Under the pieces are notes generated by a model. It saw only the letters and a program-made list of their open reading frames with translations. It was not told the DNA's origin and did not search any database. Positions 12,200 to 25,320 of a stretch of DNA of 64,000 bases are shown here, one piece after another. Location of the stretch: the NCBI GenBank assembly GCA_025403435.1, contig CM046354.1:36173533-36237532 (forward strand), in the 5' to 3' direction. A program made the translations under genes and the position numbers. The DNA comes from Artocarpus heterophyllus. Lineage: Eukaryota; Streptophyta; Magnoliopsida; Rosales; Moraceae. Each line of letters begins with the position of its first letter. Positions within the stretch are counted from its first letter, which is position 1.

Positions 12200-14208
12200 T
12201 GTTGGAAAAATAGTACGCAGTGAAATTTTTATAATTTTATATCAGAGTATTTTTTAAAACATAAGTTTGACATGCTCTATGCATAAATTAACCAGATCTT
12301 ACAACCTTTGTGTGCCAAAAAGCTCCTGCAATCAGTGAAGAGAAGTAACATTCCAGAAGAGCCTCAACCAACTGGTCTTCTTTGCTATTCTCTATCCATG
12401 ATCGGAGTGAGTGTGGGCTTACACGTACAGCTCTTCCACTAGGTGACTCTCCTTCCAACCAATTGAGAGAACCCAAAGCAAGTGTTTGTGATTTATGAAC
12501 AAGAGCTCTTAGGGAGTTTCCAAATTCTCACCAGCAGAGTATCACTCTTAATCTCTCAATTGATCTGAATAACTTATGTGACTTACTCTCTATTTATAGA
12601 GGTTGGGTCTGGGATCAGTCTTTATCATATTAGGTCTCAAAATTTGAATCAAAATCAAATTCGGATCAATATCTGATAAGATCCGTGTAAAAATGCGTGA
12701 TCTTATCCTTCGTTCATGGGCAGGCCGAACAGCCCCATCGGCAAGCCGATCTTGTGGATCGGCATGTCGAACTGTCGATTAATATCTTAGCGAATCTTTT
12801 ATTTTTCACCTGAGATTCTATAGGATAAAGTCTCAGTTTTAATTCAAATAACCCAATAGAAAAGTTATCTGATTAAAAAAACTTTATCTAGATAATCTCT
12901 AGGAAAATAAATGAATTCCTAATAATTCTACAAGTTTATCTTGATCTAATTTATTCAAAATTAAATCAACCGATAAACAGAAAACAATTATTCGATCCCA
13001 ATAATTCAACAAGCTTATCTTTAATTAATTTTTATCACAAAATTAATTCAACCGATAAACAGACATGAATTATTTAATTCTTCTAAATTTCAACCAGTCT
13101 AATAAATCCAACATAAGTCACCAATTATTGAAAAAGCACGCCGTATCGTTACAGGATGTTGTGAGCTAGCAAAGGGGACCAAATGGACCTATATAGTTTA
13201 AGCTCCTAATAATTACGAAACCCAATATCCTAGATATACATTTCATAATTATCAACTCCAACGCTACTCCACTAAAAGCTTGAAGCTGCACTCTCAAACT
13301 ACGTAGAATTACGAAGCCCGTATAGCTAAGTCTCCATGACATATCATAGTGTATCGTATCCCTATATGATTATTTATAATCGGCTTAAGGACAAGTTCTA
13401 TCTTACCTTCCCGATTATTTTTATCTTATGTTCCATTATCTCACCATCGGAAAACTTACCATCCAAAGACAGTATACCATTCAGTTACACCTATGTATCC
13501 AATTGGTTGGGCGCTCCAGTTTTTCAATTACAGGATAACGCATATAGGAGTATATCACTACTCCTAAAGAGGAGCTATAGATTCCATATCTATGAATAAC
13601 ATGTCTACACTATCTAAAGTCATGCCTCCAATGTACCGCCATGCATACCACTATTAAGATGTGGGTGTCACCCTTTGGTACATCAAAAGACACAAGTCAA
13701 GACAACAGGCCCACTATTCATCTCAGAATTAAGATACAATAGAAATGATTGTCTAAAGTGAATCGATTTGCTGAGATAGAATTATTAATCCAAATCAATT
13801 CACTTTATGTCCCGATCCAACACATTGTCACCTATGACAACGTGGCAATGTTTCCATTCACGAAGTCCACCTCCGATGGTCAAGACAAACCATCTCCCGT
13901 TAGGGATATAGACAACATAACAATCTTTACATGAATAAAGCGCCCAACTTTATTTTCTCAATTGTGGATCTTATGATTTAGACCATCACCTTAAGAATCA
14001 TGTTTTTCGCATAATCTGTCCATCATATGCCCAATTCTTGACGTTTAAATCAACTGTCTGAGTCTATTGTTTGCTTAACACACATTCAACAAACATGAAC
14101 GTAAAGAGGACAAGATTTGGTATATAAACAATAAATAAATTCTTTATTGATAAAAATGTCTCTAAAAACTTATTACATTTTTACTCCTTAGGGCATATAT
14201 ATCTAATG
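12200..14208 (-). repeat. Angela-like copia solo LTR (copy 2)
   Basis: About 2009 bp, matching the LTRs of the other copia copies along its whole length in minus orientation. It starts TGTTGGAAAA and ends after GGGCATATATATCTAATG, where the usual CA end is mutated. ATAGG precedes it and GTAGG follows it, a 4 of 5 match for a target duplication. No internal region is attached, so it is a solo LTR left by LTR-LTR recombination. It sits at the 5' leader of the Tat gypsy element. Confidence 0.85.
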
Positions 14209-14235
14209 GTAGGCGCCCTCCTTTTTGCACCAAAA

Positions 14236-14849
14236 TGTTGATGCTTACTAGGAAACGATGGCAGATCAACACCACATGCGGCTACGCACGATGGATGGCT
14301 TTCCCTGCTTGTCTCTACCTATTCGGACAGACCTGTAATAAGAGAAGGGACGCTTCAAAGGTGAGGGGAAAACCTATTAGGTAATAAATAAGGGCTCTCC
14401 AACGCTCTAAGGTAGGTGTTGCTCACAGAGAATGGGAGCTGGTTAGGTAGAGGAGCACACTTGCTTGAACGCAATAAATGCACCCTATTTATAGGTTGCC
14501 ACTTGAACTGGGTATTAGGTGGGTTTTGCCCATGACCCGCGTGACACATCAAGGCGTGTCAGAAGACAGAAGACAAGTGTCATGCCCTTTGTCGCTAGAT
14601 TAGTTCCCATCCGATGGTGAGTTGTTCGCCATCTGTCGGCCAATAATGGCAAGTGGCAGCTTGCTTGCAAGTTACAAAATTCAACCTGAGCTGGTGTCTG
14701 ACCCGAGGAGACGGCCGTTCATGTCGCAGCCTAGAGGACCCTAAAGAGCACCTCAGATTGACAATCTGAGCTGAATAGGGTTAGTTATATGCTCCCAATG
14801 GCTTCTACTGAGCAGATTTGTCGACCACTTGGAATATGGTTCCTCGACA
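14236..14849 (-). repeat. Tat-type gypsy LTR
   Basis: A 614-bp TG...CA-bounded segment, related to 63357-63980 over its whole length. To its left the minus strand reads TTTTGGTGC, a decayed Tat PBS. To its right (14850-14869) the minus strand reads GGGGGTGAGCTCGGCGCCAC, a Tat-type polypurine and pre-LTR signature. With PPT-like sequence on one side and PBS-like sequence on the other, this may be an internal-LTR-internal junction. It is probably the 5' LTR of the gypsy element at 6360-12199. Orientation is inferred. Confidence 0.6.
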
Positions 14850-14869
14850 GTGGCGCCGAGCTCACCCCC

Positions 14870-16112
14870 AACATCCGTAATAATTAATTAAAGTTTAGGA
14901 TCTTTAATTAAATATTATAAAAACAGTCCAATCTCATTTAGAATGAAATAGTCTTATCCAAGCTATTAATATAGAAACATTATATAATGAGATTATATAG
15001 GACTAGACTAGATAAATTATGAATTTATAATAATCATCCGTTACAAATAGAGTATTCAAATTTATCACCATGATGATCATATTTGACATTCTTAATCCTA
15101 AGTATTTATTAGACTCCTATTTATGACATTATGTTTTTTGACTTGCATAGTAAGATTTGTCTAAACACACATCGTAACTTAGCATCTTGGAAACATAATG
15201 TAATAAATGACTGGGAATAATATTATACAGATATGAAATCCATTCATTCCTTATGAAAGTTAGAAAAATAGCTCTCTTGAGTAATAATTTGAGGTTTAAA
15301 CAGTAGAGGAGTCATTCTTAATAAGATTATGGATTCACTGTTCATTAGAGAATTACTGGAACTCAAGAATAAAGATGTAATAAGAGAGGTAAACGAAAAT
15401 AGAACCTAGATCTTATTATGAGCTATTTAGGGAGGACTGACTTATATTTAATGATTACATCAATGGACTACTCGTTAATTTTCTTTGAGTAACTTTACTA
15501 TAATTTCAAGAGTTCAGTTTCAGGTTTATAGTCGAGTAACACTGAAACTAATAAATTTGGCACATTAATTAAGGAGTTTGATTAATTGTCAAATTTATTG
15601 GAGCTTGGGTTATATGTCTATAGGTCCCCAATGCCACCTCTATAACACTATATTGGATTTAATGCATATAATGAATTATATATATTTAATTTGGAATTGT
15701 TGAATTCTAAATTAATTATTTCACATTTGAGATATTAATGTGACACAAAATCATGTTCTCTGTGACACATAACATAATGTGATAAATGTTGCCACATTTA
15801 ATTGAGCATTAGTTAAATTAATTATTTGATTATTTAATTAATGAGATTAATTAAATATATTTTTTAAATTAATTAATTGATAATATTTGAATAATAAGAT
15901 TATTTAAATATAATTTTAATTTTGTGTGATACATGTATGGTGGGACTACATTTTGTTTTTTCCAACATAGACACAAAATTAAATTAATAATTAATTTAAA
16001 TCTATTCTTAAATAAATAATTATTATTTTTAAATTTATATATATATATAAGGTTTATTTAAATTATGTATATTATATAGCTAAATCACGTTAATGTGATT
16101 TACTTTTACTTA

Positions 16113-16147
<35 letters not shown>

Positions 16148-16678
16148 TTCACGTTAACATGAATTGTTGTTAAGTTTTGAATTCATTTACATGTTTCTAC
16201 GTGATTTTATAATTAAAAAAAAGGATAAGTACTATAAAGTATATCTCTTCCCCATATATTTGATATGGTAGTTATTTTAAATTTAAAATTAATTGAAAAA
16301 TAACTAACTACTCAGATATAAAAAGATAGAGATAACAGTTATCTCCTTAGATCTTTTCACGTAACTTTTACAGAATACTCAGAGGTTTGTTATCTCATTT
16401 GTTGAGTATATAGCGGATCTAGAAAACTGTGAGGTTAATCCATTATTGTAGTTTGACATCCGCTTGTCTTTCCATTGGTATGGAGGCTTAGCTTGAAAGA
16501 TCGTGAAAGAGGAAAGCTAAGATACCCTAATAGGTCTTCAAAAGGATTGTAAAAATTCTCAATGCTTTCTATTATGAATTAAAATTATATAGTTATATCC
16601 AATGAACAAAGTTTTTAGAAAATTTGTGTTTATCAATGATCTGTTCCTTCCGCTGTGTTTCATATTTAATTCCAATAG
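14870..16678 (+). repeat. old AT-rich LTR, plus copy, 5'-truncated
   Basis: Homologous by eye, in inverted orientation, to 23025-25128. Shared landmarks include the TCTCATTTAGAATGAAATAG region, the GACCTATAGACATATAACC region and the end near TTCCGCTGTGTTTCATATTT. Its first roughly 220 bp are missing at the join with the gypsy LTR. No internal region, PBS or ORF is attached, so it is probably a decayed solo LTR. It contains an (AT)n run at about 16114-16145. Confidence 0.65.
16114..16145. repeat. (AT)n microsatellite
   Basis: Uninterrupted AT dinucleotide run of about 16 units inside the old plus-strand LTR. Confidence 0.9.
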
Positions 16679-17057
16679 AAGATAGACCAAGAAAATGAAA
16701 CTATATAAGATTAGGGCCGTTGACGTTACTTTGAGAGGTTGCTTTTAGTTTTTATAATCACCTTCAACAATTTGGAATGAAAAGGTTATCTAGCAACTTA
16801 TAAAAATTGTTTCCCAACAACAAAATTTGAGAAATTGGCTTTCTTTTTATCGTACTGTCAAAGTTCATATTTATAAAATTGACATTAATAAACCTTAATT
16901 ATAAAGCATAACTCTCAATCCACCTATTTTTCGATAAGAAATTAAAACATGTATAATTTTTAAATATTTGTTTAAAAGTTATGAACATTAAATAAGTATA
17001 AAATGTTAAATTTTATTCAATTTTCTAATAATTTTTTTGTTTTTTGTTATTATTACT
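16679..17057. other. unassigned AT-rich spacer
   Basis: AT-rich intergenic DNA between the old LTR and the terminal-inverted-repeat element. I see no gene, repeat or regulatory signal that I can support. Confidence 0.5.
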
Positions 17058-17969
17058 AGGATCAATTTTGCAAATGGTTCTTAAGGTTTACCCCTAGTCT
17101 CATTTTGCTCCCTAACGTCTAAAATGTCTCATTTTGGTCTCTAATCTATTACTTTATTTCAATTTTGGTCCCTCTATCAGTTAGGCATTAAATATTTAAC
17201 GAAAAACTTTTAAAATGTCTCACTTTAGTCTTTAAGTTATTAGTTTGTCTCACTTTTGGTCCATTTGTTAAACCTAAGACTTATTAAAGATCAAAATTTG
17301 AAAAAGTGACAAACTAAATAAAACAATTTTTCCAAGGAGCTAAATATAATGATTCTAATTCATGTAATTAAAAAAAATTATTGTATTGTTAGTAAGATGA
17401 ATTTTAATTTAGAAAAAGATAAGTTAAATTTTTATTACCAGTATATAAGTATTAGATAATCATGCATTTTAAATAACAAGCTAACATTTTGATTCATATA
17501 TATATGCATGTTTATTTGTATACAATGTTGGACAATCATGATTATGAACATCATAGTATACATATATACACTTGCATATATAACATACTGACATTAAATA
17601 TTAAGCTTTACCTTTTTAAAAAAATTAAAGCACATCTAAATAAGAATATGATAAATTTTTTCCATTTTAGTCACATGAATCAAAATCATTGTATTTAACT
17701 TCTTAGGTTATGTTTTTTTTAAAAAAAAAAATTGATCGTTAATAATGCCTTACTAACGAAGGGATTAAAAATGAAACAAAGTCATAGATTAGAAACCAAA
17801 AGTGATATAAAGTAATAAGTATTTCATTAAATATTTAACATCTAACTAATGTAGGGATCAAAACTGAAACAAAGTAATAGATTTAAGGACCAAAATGAGA
17901 CTTTTTAAATGTCACGAACTAAACTGAGACTGAAAGAAAACATGAAGGACTATTTATGGGATTAACCCT
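17058..17969. mobile_element. non-autonomous TIR element (MULE-like MITE)
   Basis: The left end (AGGATCAATTTTGCAAATGG) and the reverse complement of the right end (AGGGTTAATCCCATAAATAG) are similar. Inversion similarity continues for well over 100 bp through words such as CTCATTTTGGTC and its complement. The interior is AT-rich with no transposase. A clean target duplication is not visible. The superfamily is uncertain; long TIRs with a non-coding interior favour a Mutator-like derivative. Confidence 0.55.
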
Positions 17970-17979
17970 TTACTATTGT

Positions 17980-18017
17980 CATTGTTGTTATTGTTGTTGT
18001 TGTTGTTGTTGTTGTTT
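17980..18017. repeat. (TTG)n microsatellite
   Basis: Near-perfect TTG trinucleotide run with one interruption, just outside the TIR element. Confidence 0.9.
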
Positions 18018-19079
18018 ATAAATTTCAATTTTATATTTAATTTTTACATAAATGTATTATTTTATTCGGTTGAAAAAAATTAGCTTATATTTCCATAATA
18101 TTTAAAATAATAAATTTAAATTATATTGTTTAAGCATCTTGGTATAAAAAATAAACTACTTGACCTTAAATTTAAAAATAAAAACTAAAACTATAAATTT
18201 GTATTTTTTTAGTCATTATATATCTCTATGATAATTTTTTACATAGTTTACTAAATATCTAGAATTCTACTTTTGGTACAAGCATAAATTTTGGGAAAAA
18301 AAAATACCAAACACCTACCTCATTTTCGTCATACATTGTACAACAACAACAAAACAGTGTCAAACTGTCCAAAATTATGATTTTCATCAATAAAAAGTTA
18401 TTTGTGAAAGAAAAAGATGAGAAGGAAAAGGACGGGGAAGTTTTTCCATTAGTCCTCAATCCTGTGCGAGATATTCCCTTTCCTTTTAGCATTCTCATCT
18501 CCGTTTACCTTTTAGCATACTAGAGATGTATAATGTATGGAATGGCTTTTAATATTCCTGTTTCTTTTACGGCTATTAATATTGTTTTCTTAAAAAATGA
18601 AAAATGAAAAATAAAAAATAAAATCGCAAACTAAATATTGTGGAATCAAATCGTCCAGATATTTTCTTGGTATGCCACTGTCCAAGTTCCATGAAAGTCC
18701 ACCGTTATTTTCACAGCTGCCTAACTTTGACCAATCTCTTTGATATGCTTAGAGCTTTCTTTTCTTCCAGGAACTCTTTTCTTTTGCTCATTTTTCCCTC
18801 GTGCCAAACATGGGACCACCACATTATTTTAGCCTCTTCCTCATCCTTGACACTAGTCCTAATCTCTGGTCAAATTTTAATGCTCGACCATTATTTTACC
18901 CAACAGAAACGACAGAGACCAAAAGACATCGTTATCCTCATTTTAGTTGGACTTTCAATATCACACAAGTGGGTCATTTTTGCTCTCAAAAACCTACAAA
19001 AAATAATTATGACACAGGGGCCATTTGAATTTTCAAAGCATGAACCTGCACGGCTCTATCTCCACTGCCAGTAATGGAG
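18018..19079. other. intergenic region downstream of the EIN3-like gene
   Basis: AT-rich to position 18600, then more balanced. Short open frames here lack family signatures and codon structure. No gene supported. The 3' end of the EIN3-like transcript probably lies between 19080 and 19567. Confidence 0.45.
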
Positions 19080-19567
19080 TATTGACCAATCATTGTGCCT
19101 CTGAATAGAAATAGAAAACAGGTCAAGAAAAATCCCAGATGGGCACTGGTAATATTCACAATAATATTTAAGCAAAGGAGAACAACCAAATTGTGTCACT
19201 AAATATAGACCCAATGCACACATGAAGAGGAATCCAAGAAACAGGAAAATGACTCTACATTTCAACAACAGAGGCTTATATTAGGACTCGGTTCTTTCCA
19301 GTCCCTTATCAGAACTACTTCAGTACTACAAGGAAAAAGCGAAGACAAAAGTTACAATAGAGAAATCCAATTTAAGGTTTTTGAATATCTATAAGGTTGA
19401 CCAAAGAACTAAATAAATAAGCAAGAAAGCTCCGACTCTATGAGACCATGAAAAGATGAACTATGCCCATCCTGATTGAGCTTCCCCTTGTGTAATATAC
19501 AGATATAGCTGCTGCCTAAATACTGAAGCAGGAAAAGCCAAGAAAGCCTAATATTCAGTCCTGAATT
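19080..19567 (-). other. probable 3' UTR of the EIN3-like gene
   Basis: Unique, moderately AT-rich sequence directly downstream of the stop codon, with no coding sense. It is the expected place for the 3' UTR. The polyadenylation site is not defined. Confidence 0.4.
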
Positions 19568-21415
19568 TTAAGGGCACCAGAAGAAGACGTCTTGCTTCGG
19601 CAGTGAATCCATAGTGTACTCAACCGATGCCAAGTTAAAAGGAGAACCGAATCGTAAGTCTGCAATGTTATCAGTCGGGTTATCGAATGACGAATCTAAT
19701 GCCTTGCACTGATCAAATTGAACATCTGATGACAGGAAAACGGCATCATGCAAAGGTATATTACTTTGTGGCGGCGTGTTGGTGTTGCCTCCCATTACAC
19801 CACCACCTTGACCATAAAATCCATCATCCATCTGAAACTGATAGTTTTGCTGCTGTGGATCGTGGTTCTCGGAAGCAGTAGAATTCCCAGAATTCAAGCT
19901 TTTCCTCTGATGTGGCATATTTGTGTCGTAGGATGACATAAGCTCAGAAATCATCTTCTGCCCATCTTCTGGAAGACCAAGACCAGCAGCACCTACTTGA
20001 GTCGTCTGTGCAACTGGTGCAGGAGGTGGCTTAGGTTGGGAAAAGGGAAGGGAGAACACTGCCAGCTTGTCATTGTTGACCTGAAATCCTGACATTCCAA
20101 AAGCTTGAGATGAATTGCGACGATATGGGCAATTCATCTGATGATTATTTCGTGAAGTCCTATCAAGGAATCCAAGCCGGTAATCATGATAGGGGCATTG
20201 AGGGTGTTCGCAGATATAGATCTTCTGGTCCAGCATTACCTGCGGCTCTTCAGCGAATGGTTTCCTCTTCTGAACAAAATCCAAATTGGTTTCAAGAATC
20301 TCTCCTTTAATCTTAGGGGTCACTCCTAGTTGCATCAGAAGCCTGTCTCTTGGTGCCACAGCGCCAATATTGAATAGATTGACACCATGGGGCTTGCATT
20401 CCTCTACTTCGATATTATGCTCGAAATTCACCCCTTCAACATCATAATCGCTGGAATCACTTATGACAAAAGAGCCACTGCTACCAGCTGATGCCGGCGG
20501 GCATCTATCAGGATATAATTTCCGGGCTAAAGCTTCCTCTTGGTTTATAATGGCCAACCAAGTGGCACTTTCCTTAGCAGTCATTTTGTCCTGTAAGCAT
20601 TTAGACTGACGAACAAGCTTGCGAATCTTTGCAATGTCCGGAGACATATGCTTGATCACAGCAGTGAGGACACCCACCTTCCAAGCCTTCTTCAGATCAT
20701 GAGGCTTCTTGTATGGAGGAGGCCCCTGATCCTTGGGTAAACCCAATTGCGGCCACCACTCCTCGCCGCCGTTAGGCCACCAAGGAGGGGCAACACCCTT
20801 CTCCAAAGGGAAACGTCTCTGGGGTGGATCACAGTGCTGCATCAGAGCTGACAAAAGTGAGCCCAGGGTGGTGTCTTGGAGCTCCTGCAACGTGTGAGGA
20901 GTGGATGCCACGGTGCTGCACTCTTCGTTGTGACCAGGAATCGAGTGATCTGACTGGTACTTAGCAATTGCAGCCGGGCCATTACGATCAAACCTTACTT
21001 TTTCCTTCCACCACGCACGAAGATTGTCGGAAGCGCCACTAACTGGTTTTCCCTTTTCAGGGATAATTCCATACACAAAACCTTGAGCTTTACAAACTTC
21101 CATCATTTTCAGCATGTATTTCAGGATCCCATCCTGTGCCCTTGACATCTTCTTCCTCCTTGCCTGCTCCTGGGATTGACGTTGCCTCGTGTTGTCTGCC
21201 CCTTGCTTTCCTTTATTTTGCTCTTTGAGCCGCCTCAATAGCATGCGGTCTCTCCACATCCTCCCCTCAAGCTCGTCTACATCCATCCCTTCGTCGCTGT
21301 AATCCTCCTCCGCTGTCCCCTCTGGCTCATGCTCTAAAGCCTCCTCTGCTTCCCGTGGAGGAGCAGAAAGAAATTCAAAATTACCAGAAAACCCCATCTC
21401 CTCAAAAATTTCCAT
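19568..21415 (-). CDS. EIL: EIN3/EIN3-like (EIL) ethylene-response transcription factor
   Basis: A 615-aa intact single-exon protein. EIN3/EIL proteins act in the nucleus downstream of EIN2 as DNA-binding activators of ethylene responses such as ERF genes. Seen here: an acidic N-terminus ([18 protein letters not shown], residues 38-54), the conserved basic RRLKEQNK (61-68), and the family-specific DNA-binding core at about 80-305. The core includes [40 protein letters not shown], the Pro/Trp-rich [16 protein letters not shown] (210-225) and the basic [21 protein letters not shown]. The C-terminus ends [14 protein letters not shown], resembling the terminal motif of the EIN3/EIL1 clade. The length is typical (about 600-630 aa). 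A coding region without introns is normal for the family. Met1 lies just ahead of the conserved MGFSGN start. It is the only clear host gene in the window. Confidence 0.96.
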   Translation of the reverse strand: MEIFEEMGFSGNFEFLSAPPREAEEALEHEPEGTAEEDYSDEGMDVDELEGRMWRDRMLLRRLKEQNKGKQGADNTRQRQSQEQARRKKMSRAQDGILKYMLKMMEVCKAQGFVYGIIPEKGKPVSGASDNLRAWWKEKVRFDRNGPAAIAKYQSDHSIPGHNEECSTVASTPHTLQELQDTTLGSLLSALMQHCDPPQRRFPLEKGVAPPWWPNGGEEWWPQLGLPKDQGPPPYKKPHDLKKAWKVGVLTAVIKHMSPDIAKIRKLVRQSKCLQDKMTAKESATWLAIINQEEALARKLYPDRCPPASAGSSGSFVISDSSDYDVEGVNFEHNIEVEECKPHGVNLFNIGAVAPRDRLLMQLGVTPKIKGEILETNLDFVQKRKPFAEEPQVMLDQKIYICEHPQCPYHDYRLGFLDRTSRNNHQMNCPYRRNSSQAFGMSGFQVNNDKLAVFSLPFSQPKPPPAPVAQTTQVGAAGLGLPEDGQKMISELMSSYDTNMPHQRKSLNSGNSTASENHDPQQQNYQFQMDDGFYGQGGGVMGGNTNTPPQSNIPLHDAVFLSSDVQFDQCKALDSSFDNPTDNIADLRFGSPFNLASVEYTMDSLPKQDVFFWCP

Positions 21416-22800
21416 TGAAAACCCACTTGGAGGAAAGGCCAGTCGTGTATGAATCAGCTATTTCAGCACAGTTTGAGTTGCCTCAACTCGAGTCTTTACG
21501 TCTGGAACCAAGTTCCAACTTTTGCTCAAGATATCAGTTGATAAGTTTTGATGAGCTCAACTCCCCAAAGTTGATGAGATCTTATTTCTTGCAATCTGAA
21601 TGAATTGAATAACAACTTCAGTCAGGTTCATGAATTACATCCGTAAATATTGCACCAGATACATTGGACAAGTAATTATGACCCCAATTTTTTTTATAAA
21701 GTAATTATGACCACAATTCAGTGTAAAACAAACCAACAAGAAGACTCATAAAAGTTAGTAATTACACAAGAATAAAAATAAAAGAAAAGGAAAATAGAAA
21801 AACCATTCAATTTGGGGGAAGAAGAACTAAAAATGGCAAAAAAATCAACAATTAATACCTCCAAAGAAAACAAGGGTCGCCAATTTTACAAGATGATACA
21901 TAAAGGTGTAATCAAGATGCGCAAAAGGAGCAAGCTTCTCTCAGACTAAAACAAGAATTTAGGGCAGAAATCAAGTAATTACATTATAGCAAAACTCAGG
22001 ATCAGCCAACCCAGATTCATTTGGGCATACACAAATCTACTATAACTTAACAAAACAAGCTTCCAAGAAATAGTCCTCACAACTAAGCAAACAAATTCAC
22101 TTTATTACCATTATTTTAGTACATCATTTTTTACGACGCAATTACATAAAATAACCAAGCATATGAGAGCACGCAAAGTTTCTTCAGCCATCATCTAGAT
22201 CAAAAACAGAACAATCCCAACAAAACAAAACAAAAGGGCCTTAAAATTATATTAAATTTACAATAAACAGAAGAAACAAAAAGAGCCGATTTCTCAAGCC
22301 GTAACAAAACACAAATCCATGCCCAAATCACTAACAGAAAGATCTAGCATCACTGAAACTAAGCAGTTGACAAAAAAAAAAAAAAAAAAAAACTTAAATA
22401 CTATCAAACTTTATTCCAAACATCACAGATACCCAGATAAGAAGAAGATGGTTATAGTAGAAATCTAAAAAGAAAAGACAAGTAAAAAGAGAGAGTTATA
22501 ATAGTACTTGATGATGCGTATTCTGTCGTAAAAGCCATGGAAGGTCCCCGTGCAAGCTCTCCGAAGGATCTCCTTTTTCTTCTGTTACCCTTTCTCCTTT
22601 TTTTACTTTTTCAGCTTTCTAAAGACAGAAAGATAGGAGAAGAAAACTAGAGAAGGAATCTGAGCAAGAGACAATTGTGGCTCCGAGAGAAAAATGATAT
22701 AATAATAATATAATAATAACAAGAGAGAGAATGGCGAGCTTCCACTTTCTTTCGTACTCTTTTTTTTTTCCTGCTTTTTTGGTATTTAACCAGGGTCGGG
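21416..22800 (-). promoter_or_regulatory. probable 5' UTR with intron and promoter of the EIN3-like gene
   Basis: EIN3 genes commonly have an intron in the 5' UTR. Here about 1.2 kb without repeats separates the start codon from a pyrimidine-rich leader-like stretch at 22550-22680 (minus strand: CT-rich with many TTCTC words). A TATA-like AT run (TTATATTATTATTATATCA) lies at about 22694-22712. A possible splice acceptor is near 21590 and a donor near 22510. A long A-run lies at 22372-22391. All boundaries are inferred. Confidence 0.4.
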
Positions 22801-23024
22801 TTATTTTTTAACCGCGGTTAAGTCGTTCGGTGCTAATCGGGATTCTCTTGTGTCTGGTCGCTCACTCTGAAACTGAAAAATTCTAGACGATATGCAAGCA
22901 TCTTCTTCAATAATTTAATTTAAAAAAAAGTCAAATTATTAATTCTTTTGAAAGGAATAGAAAGTCAAATGGGCGATAAGAAATGTTATCCATCTCCTTT
23001 CGAAAAAGAAATGTTGGAAGTGTA

Positions 23025-25128
23025 GTTAGAGAATTAAATATAAAACGCAGAAGAAGAGAAAACAAATTGTTGACAAAAAAAATTTTTAAAAAACCTTATT
23101 TATAAAAAATAGCTATATATAATTTTAATTAATGTTAAAAAGTTTAAAAAATTTTTACAAACATTTTGAAGACCTATCAGAGTTCTTAGTTTTACTTTTT
23201 GACATCATGATCTTTCAAACCAGATCTTCATACTAATGAAAAGATAAGTAAGCGTCAAATTACAAGAATAAATTAATATCATATTTTTCTATATCTGCTA
23301 TGTGTTCAACATATGAGATAGTATATTTTTATTTTTTTTAGAGAAAGAACTCTTAGTTTTTTTTTTTTTAGATATTCTGTAAAAGGTTACGTAAAAGAAA
23401 AGAGGTTCTGAAATAACTGTCATACCTATCATTTATATATCTGAGCAATTAGTTATTTATTTAATTAATTATAAATTAAAAAAAACTACCCACTAAACTC
23501 TGTAGTGGGTGAATCATATACCCACACTATCAGATATATAAAAAGAGGTGCCTAAAAGCAACTCCATATTTCCTTCCTCTATTTTTTTTTTTGAAATTTC
23601 GTATCACGTAAGCATGATTCTATATAATATATATATATATATATGATATATTCCTTTAAGTGAATCAAGTTAGTGTGATTTTCTTATATAATATATAATA
23701 TAATATAATTAAATCTTATATATATATATATTTTTTAATTAAAAAATAAGTCATATTTATTTAAGAATAGATTTTAAATTAATTAATAATTTAATTTTAT
23801 GTCTATGTTGAAAAAGATAAAATGTGGTTCCACTATACATGTGTTCTACACAAAATTACAAATTATATTTAAATAATATTATTATTTAAATATTATCAAT
23901 TAATTAATTTAAAAAATATTTAATTAATCTATTAATTAAATATAATCAATTAATTAATTAACTAATGCTTAGTTAAATGTGACAACATTTATCATATTAT
24001 ATTTTGTGTCATAGAGAACATTTTTTTTGTGTCACATTAATATCTTAAGTGTGAAATAATTAATTCAGAATTCAATAATTCTAAATTAAATATATATAAT
24101 TCATCTTATGCATTAAATCTAATACAGTGTTACATAGGTGGCATTGGGGACCTATAGACCTATAAACTAAGCTCCAATAAATTTGACAATTAATTAAACT
24201 CTTTAATTAATGTATTAAATTTACTAGTTTCAGTGTTACTCCACTAAAAACCTGAAATTAAACTCTTGATATTATAGTAAAAATTACTCAAAGAAAATTT
24301 ACGGGTAGTCCATCGATATAATCATTACATGTAAGTCAATTCTCCATAAATAGTTCATAATAAGAGCTAGGTTCAATTTTCGTTTACCTCTTTTATTACA
24401 TTTTTGTTCTTGAGTTTCAATAATTCTATAATGAACAGTTAATTTATAATATTATTATAAACGAGTGCTCTATTGTTCAAACCTCGAATCATTACTCAAG
24501 AGAGTTATTTTTCTAACTTTCATAAGGAAGGAATACATTCCGTATCTGTATAATATTATTCTCAACCATTTATTCCATTTGTTTACAAGATGCTAAGTTA
24601 TGATATGCATTTAGACAAATCTAACTATGCAAGTCAAAAAAACATAATGTCATAAATATGAGTCTAATAAATACTCAATATTAAGACTGTCATATATATG
24701 ATTATCATAGTGATAAAATTAGATACTCTATTTGTAACGAATGATTATTAGATATTCATAATTTATCTAGTCTAGTCTTATATAATCTCATTATATAAAA
24801 TACCTCAATCTTATGTCTCTACATTAATAATCTAGATAAGACTATTTTATTCTAAATGAGATTGGACCGTATTTGTAATATTTAATTAAAGATCTCAAAG
24901 TTTAATTAATTATTATGAACTATTTAAATCATTATCTATAAATTTTATCCCTAAGCATATAACACTTATATGCTAAATTTATAGTCACATAAGTAATTAT
25001 GAAATTTTGTTGATGTTTATAAACATATTTATAATACATATAAGCAATCAAAATAATTATAAATGTCACTTTATTTATTTATTAATAATATGTACAATGT
25101 CATAACTTATAGGGCACCGACCGTAACA
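23025..25128 (-). repeat. old AT-rich solo LTR, minus copy
   Basis: About 2.1 kb. The outer end reads TGTTACGGTCGGTGCCC on the minus strand. The inner end near 23025-23060 matches the end of the plus copy at about 16640-16678. It is similar to 14870-16678 throughout, in inverted orientation. No PBS, ORF or PPT is attached and no target duplication could be read. It contains an (AT)n run near 23630-23645. Confidence 0.65.
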
Positions 25129-25320
25129 GCAATATGGTTGTAATTTAAAATACTATAGTAAGTGATTGCTTTATACTATAATAACTTTTTGTTTTTACTC
25201 TAACAAGTGAGAGCTTTACACTATTTGGTAACCATAGCTATGATTTGAACCGAAATAGTCAAACACCCTATTAATTATAATGGCTCACTTTTCCACGAGT
25301 TAGAAATTATCATGTATTTT

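Noticed and set aside
18640..19074. 144-codon open frame downstream of the EIN3-like gene
   Set aside because: No recognisable domain and overlapping frames on both strands; probably chance in a less AT-rich stretch.
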